NCBI RefSeq assembly: GCF_003660445.1
Contig: NZ_QZVQ01000007.1
Coordinates: forward strand, 62,001 to 126,000
From: Croceibacterium ferulae
GTDB lineage: Bacteria; Pseudomonadota; Alphaproteobacteria; Sphingomonadales; Sphingomonadaceae
Direction: 5' to 3'
DNA length: 64,000 nt
The translations under genes were made by a program, and so were the position numbers. Shown here piece after piece: positions 15,528-25,141 of the stretch. Below the pieces are notes generated by a model. The model did no database searches. It had not been told where the DNA came from and was given only the letters and a program-made list of their open reading frames with translations. Position 1 is the stretch's first letter; each line of letters opens with the position of its first letter.

Positions 15528-18526
15528 AGTTCCCCCATCCATTCATCCAGGCGCATCAGCTGGTCATAGGTGGCATAGCCCGGCGCATCGGGATTGAGGC
15601 GCGCGGTGAAGGCTTCCTCGCCCAGGATCCAGCGGCTGAGCGCATCGTGCAGATAGCGTTCCGCCTCCGGCAGGAAGTCAGCCGGTGGAATGCCGCTGCG
15701 CTTCGATCCGACCAGCAACGGCGTGACCACCGCGCCAAAGCCGGTCTCGCTGCTTTTCGCCTTGGCCAGCGTCCAGTATTCGAAGGCGGTCGGCTCTCCC
15801 TCCAGTTCCGGAAAGCCGCCAGCCCGCGCCATCAGGCCCAGCGTGCCCAGCTGTAGGGCATAGCCGGCCTCGACCTCCGCACCGCTTGGCGTCCGGCCCG
15901 TCTTGTAGTCGATGATGGCCAGTTCGCCTCCGGGTAGCCGGTCGATCCGGTCGACCTTGCCGAAGATGGTGACGCCGCGCACCACCATCTCGCCCCACTC
16001 TTCGAACAGGGCAGGCGCACGTTCCGGATGGCGGGCGATCTCCGCCGCTGCCCATTCCAGCGCCTTCAGCAGGCGCGGGCGCCACAGCGCCAGCATCAGC
16101 GGGTGCTGGCCGAACTTCGCCAGCTCCTCCTCCGCCACATCGGGCAGCGGCCGGCCGGATCGGTGCCAGGCCTCCAGGATGGCGTGCGCCGCGGTGCCGC
16201 GCCATGCGGCATCCGGCTCGGCATCCAGTGGCTGCAGTTCCTTCAGCCGCAGGATGGAGGAAGCGTAGAACTGGTACGGATCGGACCGGAGCCGATCCAG
16301 CGCAGTGACGCTGATCCGCACCTGCCGCTGTTCGGGCGACGGGCTGGGCTGCGGGCGGGGGTGCGGTGGTTCGTAGCCGGTCTGGTCCAGCAGTCGCGCC
16401 AGTTCCGGGATGCGCAGTTCCTGATGCCGGGGCAGCAGGTCCTCCCCCAGCAGCGCCTGGACGCGCAGCCAGAAACGGCTGGCGATCGCCGGACCGCCGG
16501 CATCGCGCTCCGCCCGGCTCAGCACCACCTCGGGCGCGCCCAGCGCCCCGGCCAGATCATGCGCAGCAAGGCCGATGCGGAAATCCGCGCCGGGCACGCC
16601 CAACGCCCGCAGCACGGCGGGGGCAAGCAGCGGGTCGGTGCTGGGCGTGGCAGGCCAGACTCCTTCGTTCAGCCCGCCGCAGATGACCAGATCGGCGCGG
16701 ACCATGCGCGATTCCAGCAGGCCGTAGATGGTGACCCGCGGGTGCCCGCCATAGGATGGCCGCACCGCCACCCGCTCCATCGCCTCGCGCAGCACGGCCG
16801 GCAGCTCCGCCACGTCCAGCATCGTGCCGACCGCACCGGCGTGCAGGCGCAGATCCTCCACAAACTCGGCCAGCGCCCGGCCATCCTCCCGCGCCCACAA
16901 TGCTTCGCCGGCCAGCACCTCCCCTGCCGTGACCAGCCCGTCGAGCAGGTCCGCCAGCGGAGCCGTACCTGTCTGTACCACGGGCGTCAGCGTTGGCGCG
17001 AGCGCGTCCCACCAGCGATCCAGTCGCGCCGCCTGAGCGACGGAGCCGATCGCCTCCAGCCCGGGCGCACGACGCGGACCGCGCAGCGCCAGATCCAGGC
17101 GTCGCACGTGGTCCAGCCAGCGGGCGCGCGTCACCGGATCGTCGGCCTGCATCAGCGGATGTTGTAGCAGTCCGATCAGCGGCACGGGCGCGGCGCCCTC
17201 CGCCCCCAATTGCGCCAGCAGCAGGAACAGCCGGCCGGCGGCGGTCTGCGGCAAGGGGCGCCCAGCCGAATCGTCCGCCTGGATGTTCCATCGGCGCAGA
17301 TGATCCACCACCCGCCCGGCCAGTCCGCGATCGGGCGTGACCACTGCCACGCGCCGCGCCGGCACCTCCAGCGCCTCTCGCACCAGCAGGGCGATGGCCT
17401 GCGCCTCCTCCTCCGGGTGAGCGGTCTGCATCAGCCGCACGCCGGACATGCGGCGCTTTTCCGGCGGCAGGTCTATCCAGCCTCTGCTGGCAGACGGCGG
17501 CAGGAACAGGCTGCTGAGCGCCTGGCTGCGGGCCGGCGGCGCGGCGCCGAGGCCGGCGCGATGCCAGGCCTGCACCTCCTCCCGCCCTACGCCCATGCGG
17601 TTGAGCAGCACCTTGAGGTGATATTGCGGGTGCGTGACCGCGTCGCCATGCGCCAGCGGCGGCACTGCATCGGGCGCTCCGGCGTGACCCAGTTCGTCCC
17701 ACACATGCTCCGGCAAGGCGAGATCGAAGTCGGGTAGCACCACCCCGCCCTGCGGCAGTTCGCTAACGACCCGCAGCAGGCGCGCCAGTGCGGGCGCTGC
17801 GCTGGTCACACCGGCCGCGATGATCGGGGTGGCCGGCGGATCGCGTCGCCAGCTCTGCGCGGCGTGGCGGAACAGCAGGTTGCGGCGGGTGGCGGCGTCA
17901 ACCTGCCCGCGCTCCTCCAGTTCGAAGCGCCACATCTGCTGGACGCGTGCGAACAGCGCCAGGCTCTTGCGCCAGTGCTCTGCCAGGTCGCCCAGCGTAT
18001 CCAGCACCAGGTCGCCGAGCAGGTCCTCCGGCGCGATCTCTTCCACCAGCAGGCGGTCCATGGTGCGCGCGGTCTCGTGCGCCAGTCGCAGCAGCGCCGC
18101 GCCGGGCAAGCCCGGCCGTTCGCCCGCAATCAGTTCGGCGAGGCGCAGCCAGCGATAGGTCGGGTCGGCAGCGGGCGGGATGTCCGCACCCGCAGCCAGC
18201 GGGTCCAGCACGGGGCCGAGCGCCTCGTCCAGATCCAGATCGCCGACAACCACCATGCGTGGTAGCAGCAGGCCGGCCCGGCGCTGCCCGTCAGCCGCCT
18301 TTCGCCCGCCATGCTCGCCGAAATGCCGGATGAACGCCTCCGTCACGGTGCGGATGGCGCGGGTGCTGGGCAGCAGCAGGGTCAGCCGGGCGAGGCCCAG
18401 CTCCGTATCGGAGTATCGCGGCACCAGCCCGGCGACCAGGGCATCGGCGAAGCCACGATGGGCGGTGATCGCGTGGACGCGCGGCGCGCCGCGGCTGAGC
18501 CCCCCGCCTATGCTCTCCTGGCTCAA
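15524..18526 (-). CDS. addB: AddB nuclease subunit of the AddAB complex
   Basis: Partner of AddA; about 1,000 residues. It has an inactivated helicase fold at the N-terminus (RVHAITAHRGFADALVAGL, LTLLLPSTRAIR) and a C-terminal PD-(D/E)XK nuclease with ELAIIDYKTGRTPSG. ESRMVRADLVICGGLNEGVWP is a typical AddB segment. The start is uncertain: there is no ATG or GTG near the conserved N-terminus. TTG at 18526, eight bases after the murU stop codon begins, is the most reasonable choice and implies translational coupling. The open frame continues about 120 bases upstream into murU. Confidence 0.88.
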   Translation of the reverse strand: MSQESIGGGLSRGAPRVHAITAHRGFADALVAGLVPRYSDTELGLARLTLLLPSTRAIRTVTEAFIRHFGEHGGRKAADGQRRAGLLLPRMVVVGDLDLDEALGPVLDPLAAGADIPPAADPTYRWLRLAELIAGERPGLPGAALLRLAHETARTMDRLLVEEIAPEDLLGDLVLDTLGDLAEHWRKSLALFARVQQMWRFELEERGQVDAATRRNLLFRHAAQSWRRDPPATPIIAAGVTSAAPALARLLRVVSELPQGGVVLPDFDLALPEHVWDELGHAGAPDAVPPLAHGDAVTHPQYHLKVLLNRMGVGREEVQAWHRAGLGAAPPARSQALSSLFLPPSASRGWIDLPPEKRRMSGVRLMQTAHPEEEAQAIALLVREALEVPARRVAVVTPDRGLAGRVVDHLRRWNIQADDSAGRPLPQTAAGRLFLLLAQLGAEGAAPVPLIGLLQHPLMQADDPVTRARWLDHVRRLDLALRGPRRAPGLEAIGSVAQAARLDRWWDALAPTLTPVVQTGTAPLADLLDGLVTAGEVLAGEALWAREDGRALAEFVEDLRLHAGAVGTMLDVAELPAVLREAMERVAVRPSYGGHPRVTIYGLLESRMVRADLVICGGLNEGVWPATPSTDPLLAPAVLRALGVPGADFRIGLAAHDLAGALGAPEVVLSRAERDAGGPAIASRFWLRVQALLGEDLLPRHQELRIPELARLLDQTGYEPPHPRPQPSPSPEQRQVRISVTALDRLRSDPYQFYASSILRLKELQPLDAEPDAAWRGTAAHAILEAWHRSGRPLPDVAEEELAKFGQHPLMLALWRPRLLKALEWAAAEIARHPERAPALFEEWGEMVVRGVTIFGKVDRIDRLPGGELAIIDYKTGRTPSGAEVEAGYALQLGTLGLMARAGGFPELEGEPTAFEYWTLAKAKSSETGFGAVVTPLLVGSKRSGIPPADFLPEAERYLHDALSRWILGEEAFTARLNPDAPGYATYDQLMRLDEWMGEL

Positions 18527-18531
18527 GGCGG

Positions 18532-19272
18532 TCAGCCGCCTGCCAGGATCGCTTCGGTCGGCGCGATCGACTGCGGCGTGCCGACCTCGAACCACTCGCC
18601 GGTGAAGGCAATGCCGAACAGCCGGCCTTCCTCGATCGCGCGATCCCACAGCAGGTTGGTGGAGAACGGCCCGTCGGGTGCGTCGCGCAGCAGGCGCTTG
18701 GATACCAGCTGCACCCCGGTGAACACGAAGGGCGCGACCCGGGCGGCGCGGCGACGGCTGAGGCGGCCCAGGCCGTCCATGTGGAAGTCGCCGGTGCCGA
18801 GGAAGTTGTGCGTGCGGGCGTGACCCGTCACCAGCAGCAACGCATCCATTCGCGCCGGATCCCAGGCGCGCGAAAGTTCATGGAAGGCGTCGTACGGTCC
18901 ATCCAGCCAAAGATTGTCGCTGTTCATGCAGAAGAACGGATCGGGCAGCAGGCCGGCCGCCCGCGCCAACCCGCCGCCGGTTTCCAGCAGCTGGTCCCGC
19001 TCGTCGGAGATCACGACCTGCGGGTTGGTGCGCTCCTTTACATGGGCCTCGATCGCGTCGCCCAGATAATGCACATTGACCACGGCACGAGCTATGCCGG
19101 CGGCGCTGAGGCGGTCGAGCGCGTGATCCAGCAGCGGCTTGCCGGCGACGCGCACCATCGGCTTGGGCTGGCTGATGGTCAGCGGCCGCATGCGCTTGCC
19201 CAGACCCGCGGCCAGCACCATGCAGGTGTCCGATGCCAGCGTCGGCAACAAGCCCTTTACCGGTGCGTTCAT
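18532..19272 (-). CDS. murU: N-acetylmuramate 1-phosphate uridylyltransferase
   Basis: Nucleotidyltransferase of 246 residues that makes UDP-MurNAc from MurNAc-1-phosphate in the fosfomycin-insensitive peptidoglycan recycling route. NTP-transferase signature MVLAAGLGKRMRPLT at 18-32, substrate motif SQPKPMVRVAGKPLLDH, metal-binding region FFCMNSDNLW, and EWFEVGTPQSI near the C-terminus. Directly after the kinase amgK (ATGA overlap at 19269-19272), its partner enzyme, which makes the assignment firm. Confidence 0.9.
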   Translation of the reverse strand: MNAPVKGLLPTLASDTCMVLAAGLGKRMRPLTISQPKPMVRVAGKPLLDHALDRLSAAGIARAVVNVHYLGDAIEAHVKERTNPQVVISDERDQLLETGGGLARAAGLLPDPFFCMNSDNLWLDGPYDAFHELSRAWDPARMDALLLVTGHARTHNFLGTGDFHMDGLGRLSRRRAARVAPFVFTGVQLVSKRLLRDAPDGPFSTNLLWDRAIEEGRLFGIAFTGEWFEVGTPQSIAPTEAILAGG

Positions 19273-20249
19273 TGCAGTTCCCCGCCTTGCGTATCGCGCA
19301 CTTCCTGCGGAATGTTGGCTGCGAACCAGGCGGCGACCGGTGCCAGCGCGGGGTGGTCAAGGTCGCGTTCCAGCGCATCCCAGACACGCGGTACGAAGGC
19401 CAGGTAGCGCGCCTTGCCGTCGCGCTTCCACAACCGGGCAAAAATGCCCACGATCTTGGCGTTACGCTGTGCACCCAGGCGGGCGTAATCGGCGCGGAAG
19501 GTATCGTCGGCTGCGGCGGCGGCACAGTACCGGTCCAGCATCGCGGCCTCCAGTTCCGGTGCAACATCGCGCCGGGCATCCTGAAGGAGGGACACCAGAT
19601 CATAGGCGCGGTGCCCGACCAGCGCATCCTGGAAGTCGATCAGCCCTTGCGCGCCACCATCCAGCAGCATGATGTTTTCTGCGTGGTAATCGCGCAGGAC
19701 GGTCACGCCAGGCGCCTGCCGGGCCAGCAACGGCTCCAGCACCTGTTCCCAGGCGGCGTGCCAACCCGCCGCATCGACCGAAAGCCCCATGGCCGGGCAG
19801 TACCATTCGACGAACAGGGCGGCTTCGCGCTGGTATATGGTCAGGTCATAGGGCGGGAAGGGTCCGGCCGGCTGCCGGTGCAATGCCACCAGCGTGTCGA
19901 TCGCCGCGGCATAGACATCGCTTTCATCCTCCGGATGGTCGTCCAGCCAGTCACGCATGCGCGCCTCGCCGAAATCCTCCAGCAGCACCAGGCCTTGCTC
20001 CGCTTGGGCGGCCAGAATGTTGGGCGCGCGCTGCCCGTGATCGGCCAGCCATCCGGCGACATGCAGGAAGGGGCGCGGATCTTCATGCGGAGGCGGCGCG
20101 TCCATCAGCATGGCCGTGCGACCGTCGGAGGCGCGGATGCGGAAGTAGCGGCGGAAGCTGGCATCGCCGGCCAGCGGCTCCACCGCGGCATCGGCCCAGC
20201 CGGCTTCACTCAGGAATTCGTCGAGGCCCGCAGGCAGAGCATCATTCAT
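19269..20249 (-). CDS. amgK: N-acetylmuramate/N-acetylglucosamine 1-kinase
   Basis: Aminoglycoside-phosphotransferase-fold kinase of 326 residues that phosphorylates MurNAc and GlcNAc at C1 for cell-wall recycling. The catalytic loop is VLRDYHAENIMLL, the metal-binding Asp is in GLIDFQDALVGH, and the N-terminal nucleotide-binding segment is LAGDASFRRYFRI. The ATG at 20249 overlaps the tsaE stop by four bases, which rules out the start six codons upstream. Confidence 0.9.
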   Translation of the reverse strand: MNDALPAGLDEFLSEAGWADAAVEPLAGDASFRRYFRIRASDGRTAMLMDAPPPHEDPRPFLHVAGWLADHGQRAPNILAAQAEQGLVLLEDFGEARMRDWLDDHPEDESDVYAAAIDTLVALHRQPAGPFPPYDLTIYQREAALFVEWYCPAMGLSVDAAGWHAAWEQVLEPLLARQAPGVTVLRDYHAENIMLLDGGAQGLIDFQDALVGHRAYDLVSLLQDARRDVAPELEAAMLDRYCAAAAADDTFRADYARLGAQRNAKIVGIFARLWKRDGKARYLAFVPRVWDALERDLDHPALAPVAAWFAANIPQEVRDTQGGELQ

Positions 20250-20695
20250 GGGGCACGGCCATGCCAATCCGCGCCCGGTTCCACAATCGCCCTTCTCGCC
20301 TCACCCACTGTTTCGATGTGGACCGACAGGCAGCCGGGCTCGTGCGCGAAGCCGCCGGCATGGTCGGGCCATTCGGCGATCAGCGCCGCGCCGGCGCGGT
20401 AATCGTCCAGCCCGATCTCTGCGGCCTCGTCCGGCGAGCGCAGCCGGTAGAAGTCCGCGTGAACCAGCGGCAGGCGTACGGCGGGCGGATCATAGGTTTC
20501 CACGATGGTGAAAGTGGGGGACGGCACCTCCCCCGCATGGCCCGCAGCGGCGATGATGGCGCGCGCCAGCGTGGTCTTGCCCGCACCCAGCCCGCCGGTC
20601 AGCGCCACGACGTCGCCGGGGCGCAATGCCGCCTCTATCTGCCGCCCGAGTGCCTGCGTGGCGGCTTCGTCCGGCAGGTCAATCGTGCGGGTCAC
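20246..20695 (-). CDS. tsaE: tRNA threonylcarbamoyladenosine biosynthesis ATPase
   Basis: P-loop ATPase of 149 residues that works with TsaB/TsaD to form t6A on ANN-decoding tRNAs. Walker A is LTGGLGAGKTTLAR at about 33-46, and VPSPTFTIVETY and HADFYRLRSPDEA are diagnostic. Overlaps its neighbours by four bases on both sides. In many alphaproteobacteria it sits, as here, between a PAS histidine kinase and amgK. Confidence 0.93.
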   Translation of the reverse strand: MTRTIDLPDEAATQALGRQIEAALRPGDVVALTGGLGAGKTTLARAIIAAAGHAGEVPSPTFTIVETYDPPAVRLPLVHADFYRLRSPDEAAEIGLDDYRAGAALIAEWPDHAGGFAHEPGCLSVHIETVGEARRAIVEPGADWHGRAP

Positions 20696-22857
20696 GGCAG
20701 CACGATGCTGGCAACGGTGCCGCGCACACCATCGGATCGCAGGCGCAGCTGCCCGTCCTGCGCCTCCACCAGCAGCCGTGCACGGGCCAGCGCCCGCCCG
20801 GCCTCGCTGCGCGCCGGCGCACTGCCCAGCGCCTCCTCCAGCACAACGGGCGCCAGCGGCAGTCCGTCATGCGCCAGCACGATACGCTCCGGCTTGCGGG
20901 GACCAGCCAGGGTGACCTGGATGCGACCGCCGTCCCGACAATCGGCAATGGCCCGTTGCAGCAGGATGTCCAACGCGGCGTCCAGTTGCTGCGGATCGGA
21001 CTGCACCTCGCCCGCGCTGCGATCGCCGCGGAGATCCAGCTTCAGGCCGCGGGCGACGATCTCCTGTTCCTGCGCACGGACGGTTCGGGTCACGAACGGG
21101 AGCAGTTCGACCGTCTCGCGGGCACCGGACACGATCGGGCCGGTCTCGTGCTGCAGCGCCTGATCGGCCCGTTCCACCAGATCGGCCCGCTCTCGCAGGA
21201 CATCCTCGCGCAACTTCTGGCCGGTGACATCGACGGCGGTCAGCAGGCCGTTGCCATCAGGCAGCGGGATACCGGCAAAGGCCAGGGTGCGGCCATCCGC
21301 CAGCATCACCTGCCCTGCCCGCATCCGCCGGTCGAGCGTGGCCGCACGCACCACATCGGCGATCGCAGCGGATTGCGCCGGGCGGGCCAGCCGCGTGGCG
21401 ATCGCCTGCAGTACCGTGTCGAAGCGCGGCGCCGCCGGATCGGGACCGGTGCCCGGCGGCAGCAGGTCTTCCGGCAGATCCCACAACAGTCCGAAACGGC
21501 GGTTCCACAGCTGCAGCCGGCTGTCCGGCGCGACCACCGCAACCGCCTCGAACAGATTGTCGATCATGGCGGTGCGCACCCGCAGCAGCGTATCGCGTGC
21601 AGCCAGCACCGACAGCTGTTCCGACCGATCCTCCGCCACCAGCACCAACCCGCCATCCGGCAGCGGCAGGCCCAGCACCTTCAGATGCGTACCGCCCTTC
21701 ACCACCCAGTCCGCCCGCATCGGCTCGCTTGCCTGGAACCAGCCGGCCAGTTCGCGGCGGAATGCGGGGAAGTCGCGCATCTCTGGCAGGCGTCCGGCTT
21801 CCCGCATCCGATCGAGCACGCGATCGAGCGGCAGGCTGTCCACCGCCGCGGTGGGATCCAGACCGAAGATGCGGGTGAACGGATCGTTGACAAAGTCCAC
21901 CCGGCGGGCGGCGGAAAACTGCGCGACGCCCAGCGGCAGATTGTCCAACAGGACGCGCTGGCTGGACTGGAATGCGGCCAGTTCGCGGGCCAGCAGCTCG
22001 CGCTCCTCCACGTCCAGCGCGTAACCGGCGACGTTTTCAGTGTTTGCGATCGGCAGGTCCGTGACCTTCAGCGCGCGCCGTTCGCCGGCGATCGTCGCCT
22101 GCACCCGGCGCGACAAGGGCGCGCCCTTTTCCGCTGCGCGGGCGGCGGCGGCGCGGGCGTTCATGCCGTCGACCGGTTCGACCAGCTCCAGCCCGCATTC
22201 AAGCACGGTTGCGGCGTCGGGCAAACCCACCGCATCAGCATAGGGCTGGTTGACGAACCGCAACGTGCCATCGGGGCCCCGCACCCACATGGGCAGAGGC
22301 GCCTGTTCCACCAGCCCGACCAGCGCGGTGAAATCGGCGGAAGCCTCCGCCGCCTGCTTGCGCGCGCTGGCAAGTTCGGCATCGCTGTCCGATACGTCGA
22401 ACCACCACAGCAGCGCGGTCCCTTCCGGTGCGACGGCGGGATCGGCCAGCTGGCCCTGCACGGACAGGCTGCGCGATTTGCCGCCGCGTGCCTGCAGCAC
22501 GATGGAGAAGGATGCGGCGCTTTTCTGAGTGCGGCGGACCTGTTCCGCCAGGCTGTCCACATCGGCCGGGTTCAGGCCGGTCGCATGCCGGCCAAGCTCG
22601 GGCAGGTATTCGGGCAAGCGATCGAGGCCGAGCAGCGATGCCAGTCGTTCCGGCCCTTCGATCCGCCCGTCCGACCGGACCAGCAGCGGCAGGGCCGGCG
22701 CGGTGTCGATCATGCGGGTCAGACGGCGGACATTGGCCCGGGCGCTGCGGGCCTGCCGCTCCCGCGACCGGGCCCCCAGCGCAATCCACGCCGCCCCCAC
22801 GCTCCAGGCGGAGAGCAGCAGGCCGAGCAGGACCAGCGCGAGGGGCGACAATTGCAT
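20692..22857 (-). CDS. PAS-domain histidine-kinase-like protein with degenerate kinase core
   Basis: Membrane-anchored protein of 721 residues. An N-terminal helix (about 5-28) is followed by several PAS-like domains (for example PMWVRGPDGTLRFVNQPYADAVGL and NLFEAVAVVAPDSRLQLWNRRF). The C-terminal 165 residues resemble a histidine-kinase module but no H-box (HExRTP or YELRTP) is visible: the expected place reads ERADQALQHETGPIVSG. The N-box survives only loosely (LDAALDILLQRAI, about 625-637) and the G1 box reads HDGLPL. It may be a PAS sensor with no autokinase activity, or a pseudokinase scaffold. It precedes tsaE with a four-base overlap and may sense a signal for this operon. Confidence 0.75.
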   Translation of the reverse strand: MQLSPLALVLLGLLLSAWSVGAAWIALGARSRERQARSARANVRRLTRMIDTAPALPLLVRSDGRIEGPERLASLLGLDRLPEYLPELGRHATGLNPADVDSLAEQVRRTQKSAASFSIVLQARGGKSRSLSVQGQLADPAVAPEGTALLWWFDVSDSDAELASARKQAAEASADFTALVGLVEQAPLPMWVRGPDGTLRFVNQPYADAVGLPDAATVLECGLELVEPVDGMNARAAAARAAEKGAPLSRRVQATIAGERRALKVTDLPIANTENVAGYALDVEERELLARELAAFQSSQRVLLDNLPLGVAQFSAARRVDFVNDPFTRIFGLDPTAAVDSLPLDRVLDRMREAGRLPEMRDFPAFRRELAGWFQASEPMRADWVVKGGTHLKVLGLPLPDGGLVLVAEDRSEQLSVLAARDTLLRVRTAMIDNLFEAVAVVAPDSRLQLWNRRFGLLWDLPEDLLPPGTGPDPAAPRFDTVLQAIATRLARPAQSAAIADVVRAATLDRRMRAGQVMLADGRTLAFAGIPLPDGNGLLTAVDVTGQKLREDVLRERADLVERADQALQHETGPIVSGARETVELLPFVTRTVRAQEQEIVARGLKLDLRGDRSAGEVQSDPQQLDAALDILLQRAIADCRDGGRIQVTLAGPRKPERIVLAHDGLPLAPVVLEEALGSAPARSEAGRALARARLLVEAQDGQLRLRSDGVRGTVASIVLP

Positions 22858-22909
22858 CGGCCGCCAGCGCTATGGGCGCAGGCGGCGCGATGCAAGAGCC
22901 ACGGCCGGC

Positions 22910-24328
22910 TTAGTAGCGGTAATGGTCCGACTTGAAGGGGCCGGTGACCGGCACGCCGATGTAATCGGCCTGCTTCTGGCTCAGCGTCGTCAGCTTCACG
23001 CCCAGCTTTTCCAGATGCAGCGCGGCGACCTTCTCGTCCAGGTGCTTGGGCAGGACATAGACGTCGTTCTTGTACTGCTCCGCCTTCTGGAACAGCTCGA
23101 TCTGGGCCAGCACCTGGTTGGTAAAGGAACAGCTCATCACGAAGCTGGGGTGACCGGTGGCGCAGCCCAGGTTCACCAGCCGGCCCTTGGCCAGGATGAT
23201 GATCTTCTTGCCGTCAGGGAAGGTCACCACGTCGGTGCCGGGCTTCACTTCCTGCCAGTCGTAATTGTCCAGTGCGCTGATCTGGATCTCGCTGTCGAAG
23301 TGGCCGATGTTGCAGACGATGGCCATCGGCTTCATCGCCTTCATGTGCTCGGCCGTGATCACGTCTTCGTTGCCGGTGGTGGTGACAAAGATGTCGCAGC
23401 GGGTCACCGCTTCTTCCATCGTCACGACTTCGTAGCCTTCCATGGCGGCCTGCAATGCGCAGATCGGGTCGATTTCGGTCACCATCACGCGGGCGCCGCC
23501 ATTGCGCAGCGAATCGGCGCTGCCCTTGCCCACATCGCCGAAGCCGGCGACGCAGGCGACCTTGCCGGCCAGCATCACGTCCGTCGCGCGGCGGATCGCG
23601 TCGACCAGCGATTCCTTGCAGCCATACAGATTGTCGAACTTCGACTTGGTGACGCTGTCATTCACGTTGATCGCGGGGAACGGCAGGCGGCCCTGCTTGG
23701 CCAGCGAATACAGGCGGTGGACGCCGGTGGTGGTCTCCTCGCTGACGCCCTTGATCGCCTGCACGGTGCGGGTCAGGTAGCCGGGCTTGGCCTTCAGGAA
23801 GGCGTTCAGTGCGCGGACGAACTCGATCTCCTCGGCGTTGCTCGGCTCGAACAGGGTCTCGCCCGCCTCGACCCGGGCGCCCCACAGCGCGAACATGGTG
23901 GCATCGCCACCATCGTCCAGGATCAGGTTGCAGGTCAGGTCCTCGTCGGCCTCGCTCGACCAATCGAAGATGCGGCCGACATAGTCCCAGTAATCGGCCA
24001 GGCTTTCGCCCTTGATGGCGAAGATCGGCGTGCCACCCGCGGCGATCGCCGCGGCGGCGTGGTCCTGCGTCGAATAAATGTTGCAGGTGGCCCAGCGCAC
24101 TTCGGCGCCAAGGGCCACCAGGGTCTCGATCAGTACGGCGGTCTGAATCGTCATGTGCAGCGACCCGGTGATCCGCGCGCCCTTCAGCGGCTGCTGTGCA
24201 CCGTATTCCTCGCGCACGGCCATCAGGCCGGGCATCTCGGTTTCGGCGATCTCGATCTCCGCCCGGCCGTAATCGGCAAGGCTGATATCCTTGATGACGT
24301 AGTCGTGTTCAGGCGCAACGGTGGCCAC
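22910..24328 (-). CDS. ahcY: S-adenosylhomocysteine hydrolase
   Basis: NAD+-dependent enzyme of 472 residues that splits S-adenosylhomocysteine into adenosine and homocysteine, keeping methyltransferases free of product inhibition. Segments seen: [18 protein letters not shown], the Rossmann motif [27 protein letters not shown], and the C-terminal KSDHYRY. The start is GTG at 24328 ([14 protein letters not shown]) with AGGAG nine bases upstream; a longer reading adds 72 residues unlike the family. No SAH riboswitch was recognised in the 163-base space shared with the divergent peroxiredoxin. Confidence 0.95.
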   Translation of the reverse strand: MATVAPEHDYVIKDISLADYGRAEIEIAETEMPGLMAVREEYGAQQPLKGARITGSLHMTIQTAVLIETLVALGAEVRWATCNIYSTQDHAAAAIAAGGTPIFAIKGESLADYWDYVGRIFDWSSEADEDLTCNLILDDGGDATMFALWGARVEAGETLFEPSNAEEIEFVRALNAFLKAKPGYLTRTVQAIKGVSEETTTGVHRLYSLAKQGRLPFPAINVNDSVTKSKFDNLYGCKESLVDAIRRATDVMLAGKVACVAGFGDVGKGSADSLRNGGARVMVTEIDPICALQAAMEGYEVVTMEEAVTRCDIFVTTTGNEDVITAEHMKAMKPMAIVCNIGHFDSEIQISALDNYDWQEVKPGTDVVTFPDGKKIIILAKGRLVNLGCATGHPSFVMSCSFTNQVLAQIELFQKAEQYKNDVYVLPKHLDEKVAALHLEKLGVKLTTLSQKQADYIGVPVTGPFKSDHYRY

Positions 24329-24491
24329 GTGGACGAACTCCTGCTGGTTGGCTGAGGGCGCTGCCGGGGCTCCACGCGGCGCCGTGGTGGTGCGCCCCTT
24401 AGCGCGGCGGACGGAGCCTTGCAAACCGGCGGTTGCGCAAGGGCCCCCACCCCCTATCTGGGCGACGGACATCAACAGGAGCTCTATCCGC

Positions 24492-24971
24492 ATGACCATT
24501 GCCAAAGGTGACCGCCTGCCCGACGTGAAGCTGACCAAGGTCACGCCCGCGGGTCCGGACGCAGTGCAGTCCGCCGACTATTTCGCCGGCCGCAAGGTGG
24601 CGCTGTTCTCCGTCCCTGGTGCCTACACCCCCACCTGCTCCGCGCGTCACCTGCCCGGCTTCGTGGAGAAAGCGGCCGAGCTGAAGGCAAAGGGCGTGGA
24701 CGAGATCGCCTGCACCGCGGTGAACGATGCCTTCGTGATGGGCGCGTGGAACGAGGCGTCCGGGTCGCAGGACATCACCATGCTGGCCGACGGCAATGGC
24801 GAGTTCGCAGAGGCCTTGGGCCTGACCATGGACGGCAGCGGCTTCGGCTTGGGCAAGCGCGGGCAGCGCTTCTCCATGATCGTGGACGATGGCGTAGTGA
24901 CCGAGCTGAACGTGGAGCAGGCGGGCGACTTCAAGGTCAGCAGCGCAGAATACATGCTGGGCCAGCTCTGA
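24492..24971 (+). CDS. Prx5-type peroxiredoxin
   Basis: Thiol peroxidase of 159 residues, glutaredoxin/thioredoxin-dependent type. The peroxidatic Cys49 lies in [17 protein letters not shown], the Prx5 signature. No cysteine occurs in the position of the resolving residue of some relatives; the only other Cys is in IACTAVND (about 76). AGGAGCT precedes the ATG. Divergently transcribed from ahcY and followed by a strong hairpin. It probably reduces H2O2 or alkyl hydroperoxides in the cytoplasm. Confidence 0.9.
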   Translation: MTIAKGDRLPDVKLTKVTPAGPDAVQSADYFAGRKVALFSVPGAYTPTCSARHLPGFVEKAAELKAKGVDEIACTAVNDAFVMGAWNEASGSQDITMLADGNGEFAEALGLTMDGSGFGLGKRGQRFSMIVDDGVVTELNVEQAGDFKVSSAEYMLGQL

Positions 24972-24978
24972 GGTCGAA

Positions 24979-25000
24979 CGGGGCGCCCGGGGGCGCCCCG
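24979..25000 (+). terminator. Terminator-like hairpin after the peroxiredoxin gene
   Basis: A 10-bp perfect stem CGGGGCGCCC/GGGCGCCCCG with a two-base spacer starts seven bases after the stop codon. It lacks a clear T-run, so its efficiency is uncertain. Confidence 0.5.
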
Positions 25001-25141
25001 CCATGCTGGGCGAGTGTCACGTGGGGCCGTCGACTCCCTGCCTTGTGGGTCGAGGCCGGATGCCATCACGATTCCGTTCAATGACCGGCCACGACGGCGC
25101 CGGCTTGAAGTGGCGGATCACGACCGCCCTGACATCTGCAT

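Noticed and set aside
24329-24491. SAH or SAM riboswitch upstream of ahcY
   Set aside because: GC-rich hairpins can be drawn, but I could not match the conserved core of either riboswitch class.
22910-24544. A 544-residue AhcY
   Set aside because: The first 72 residues are low-complexity and unlike the family; a GTG at 24328 with AGGAG upstream gives the usual 472 residues.
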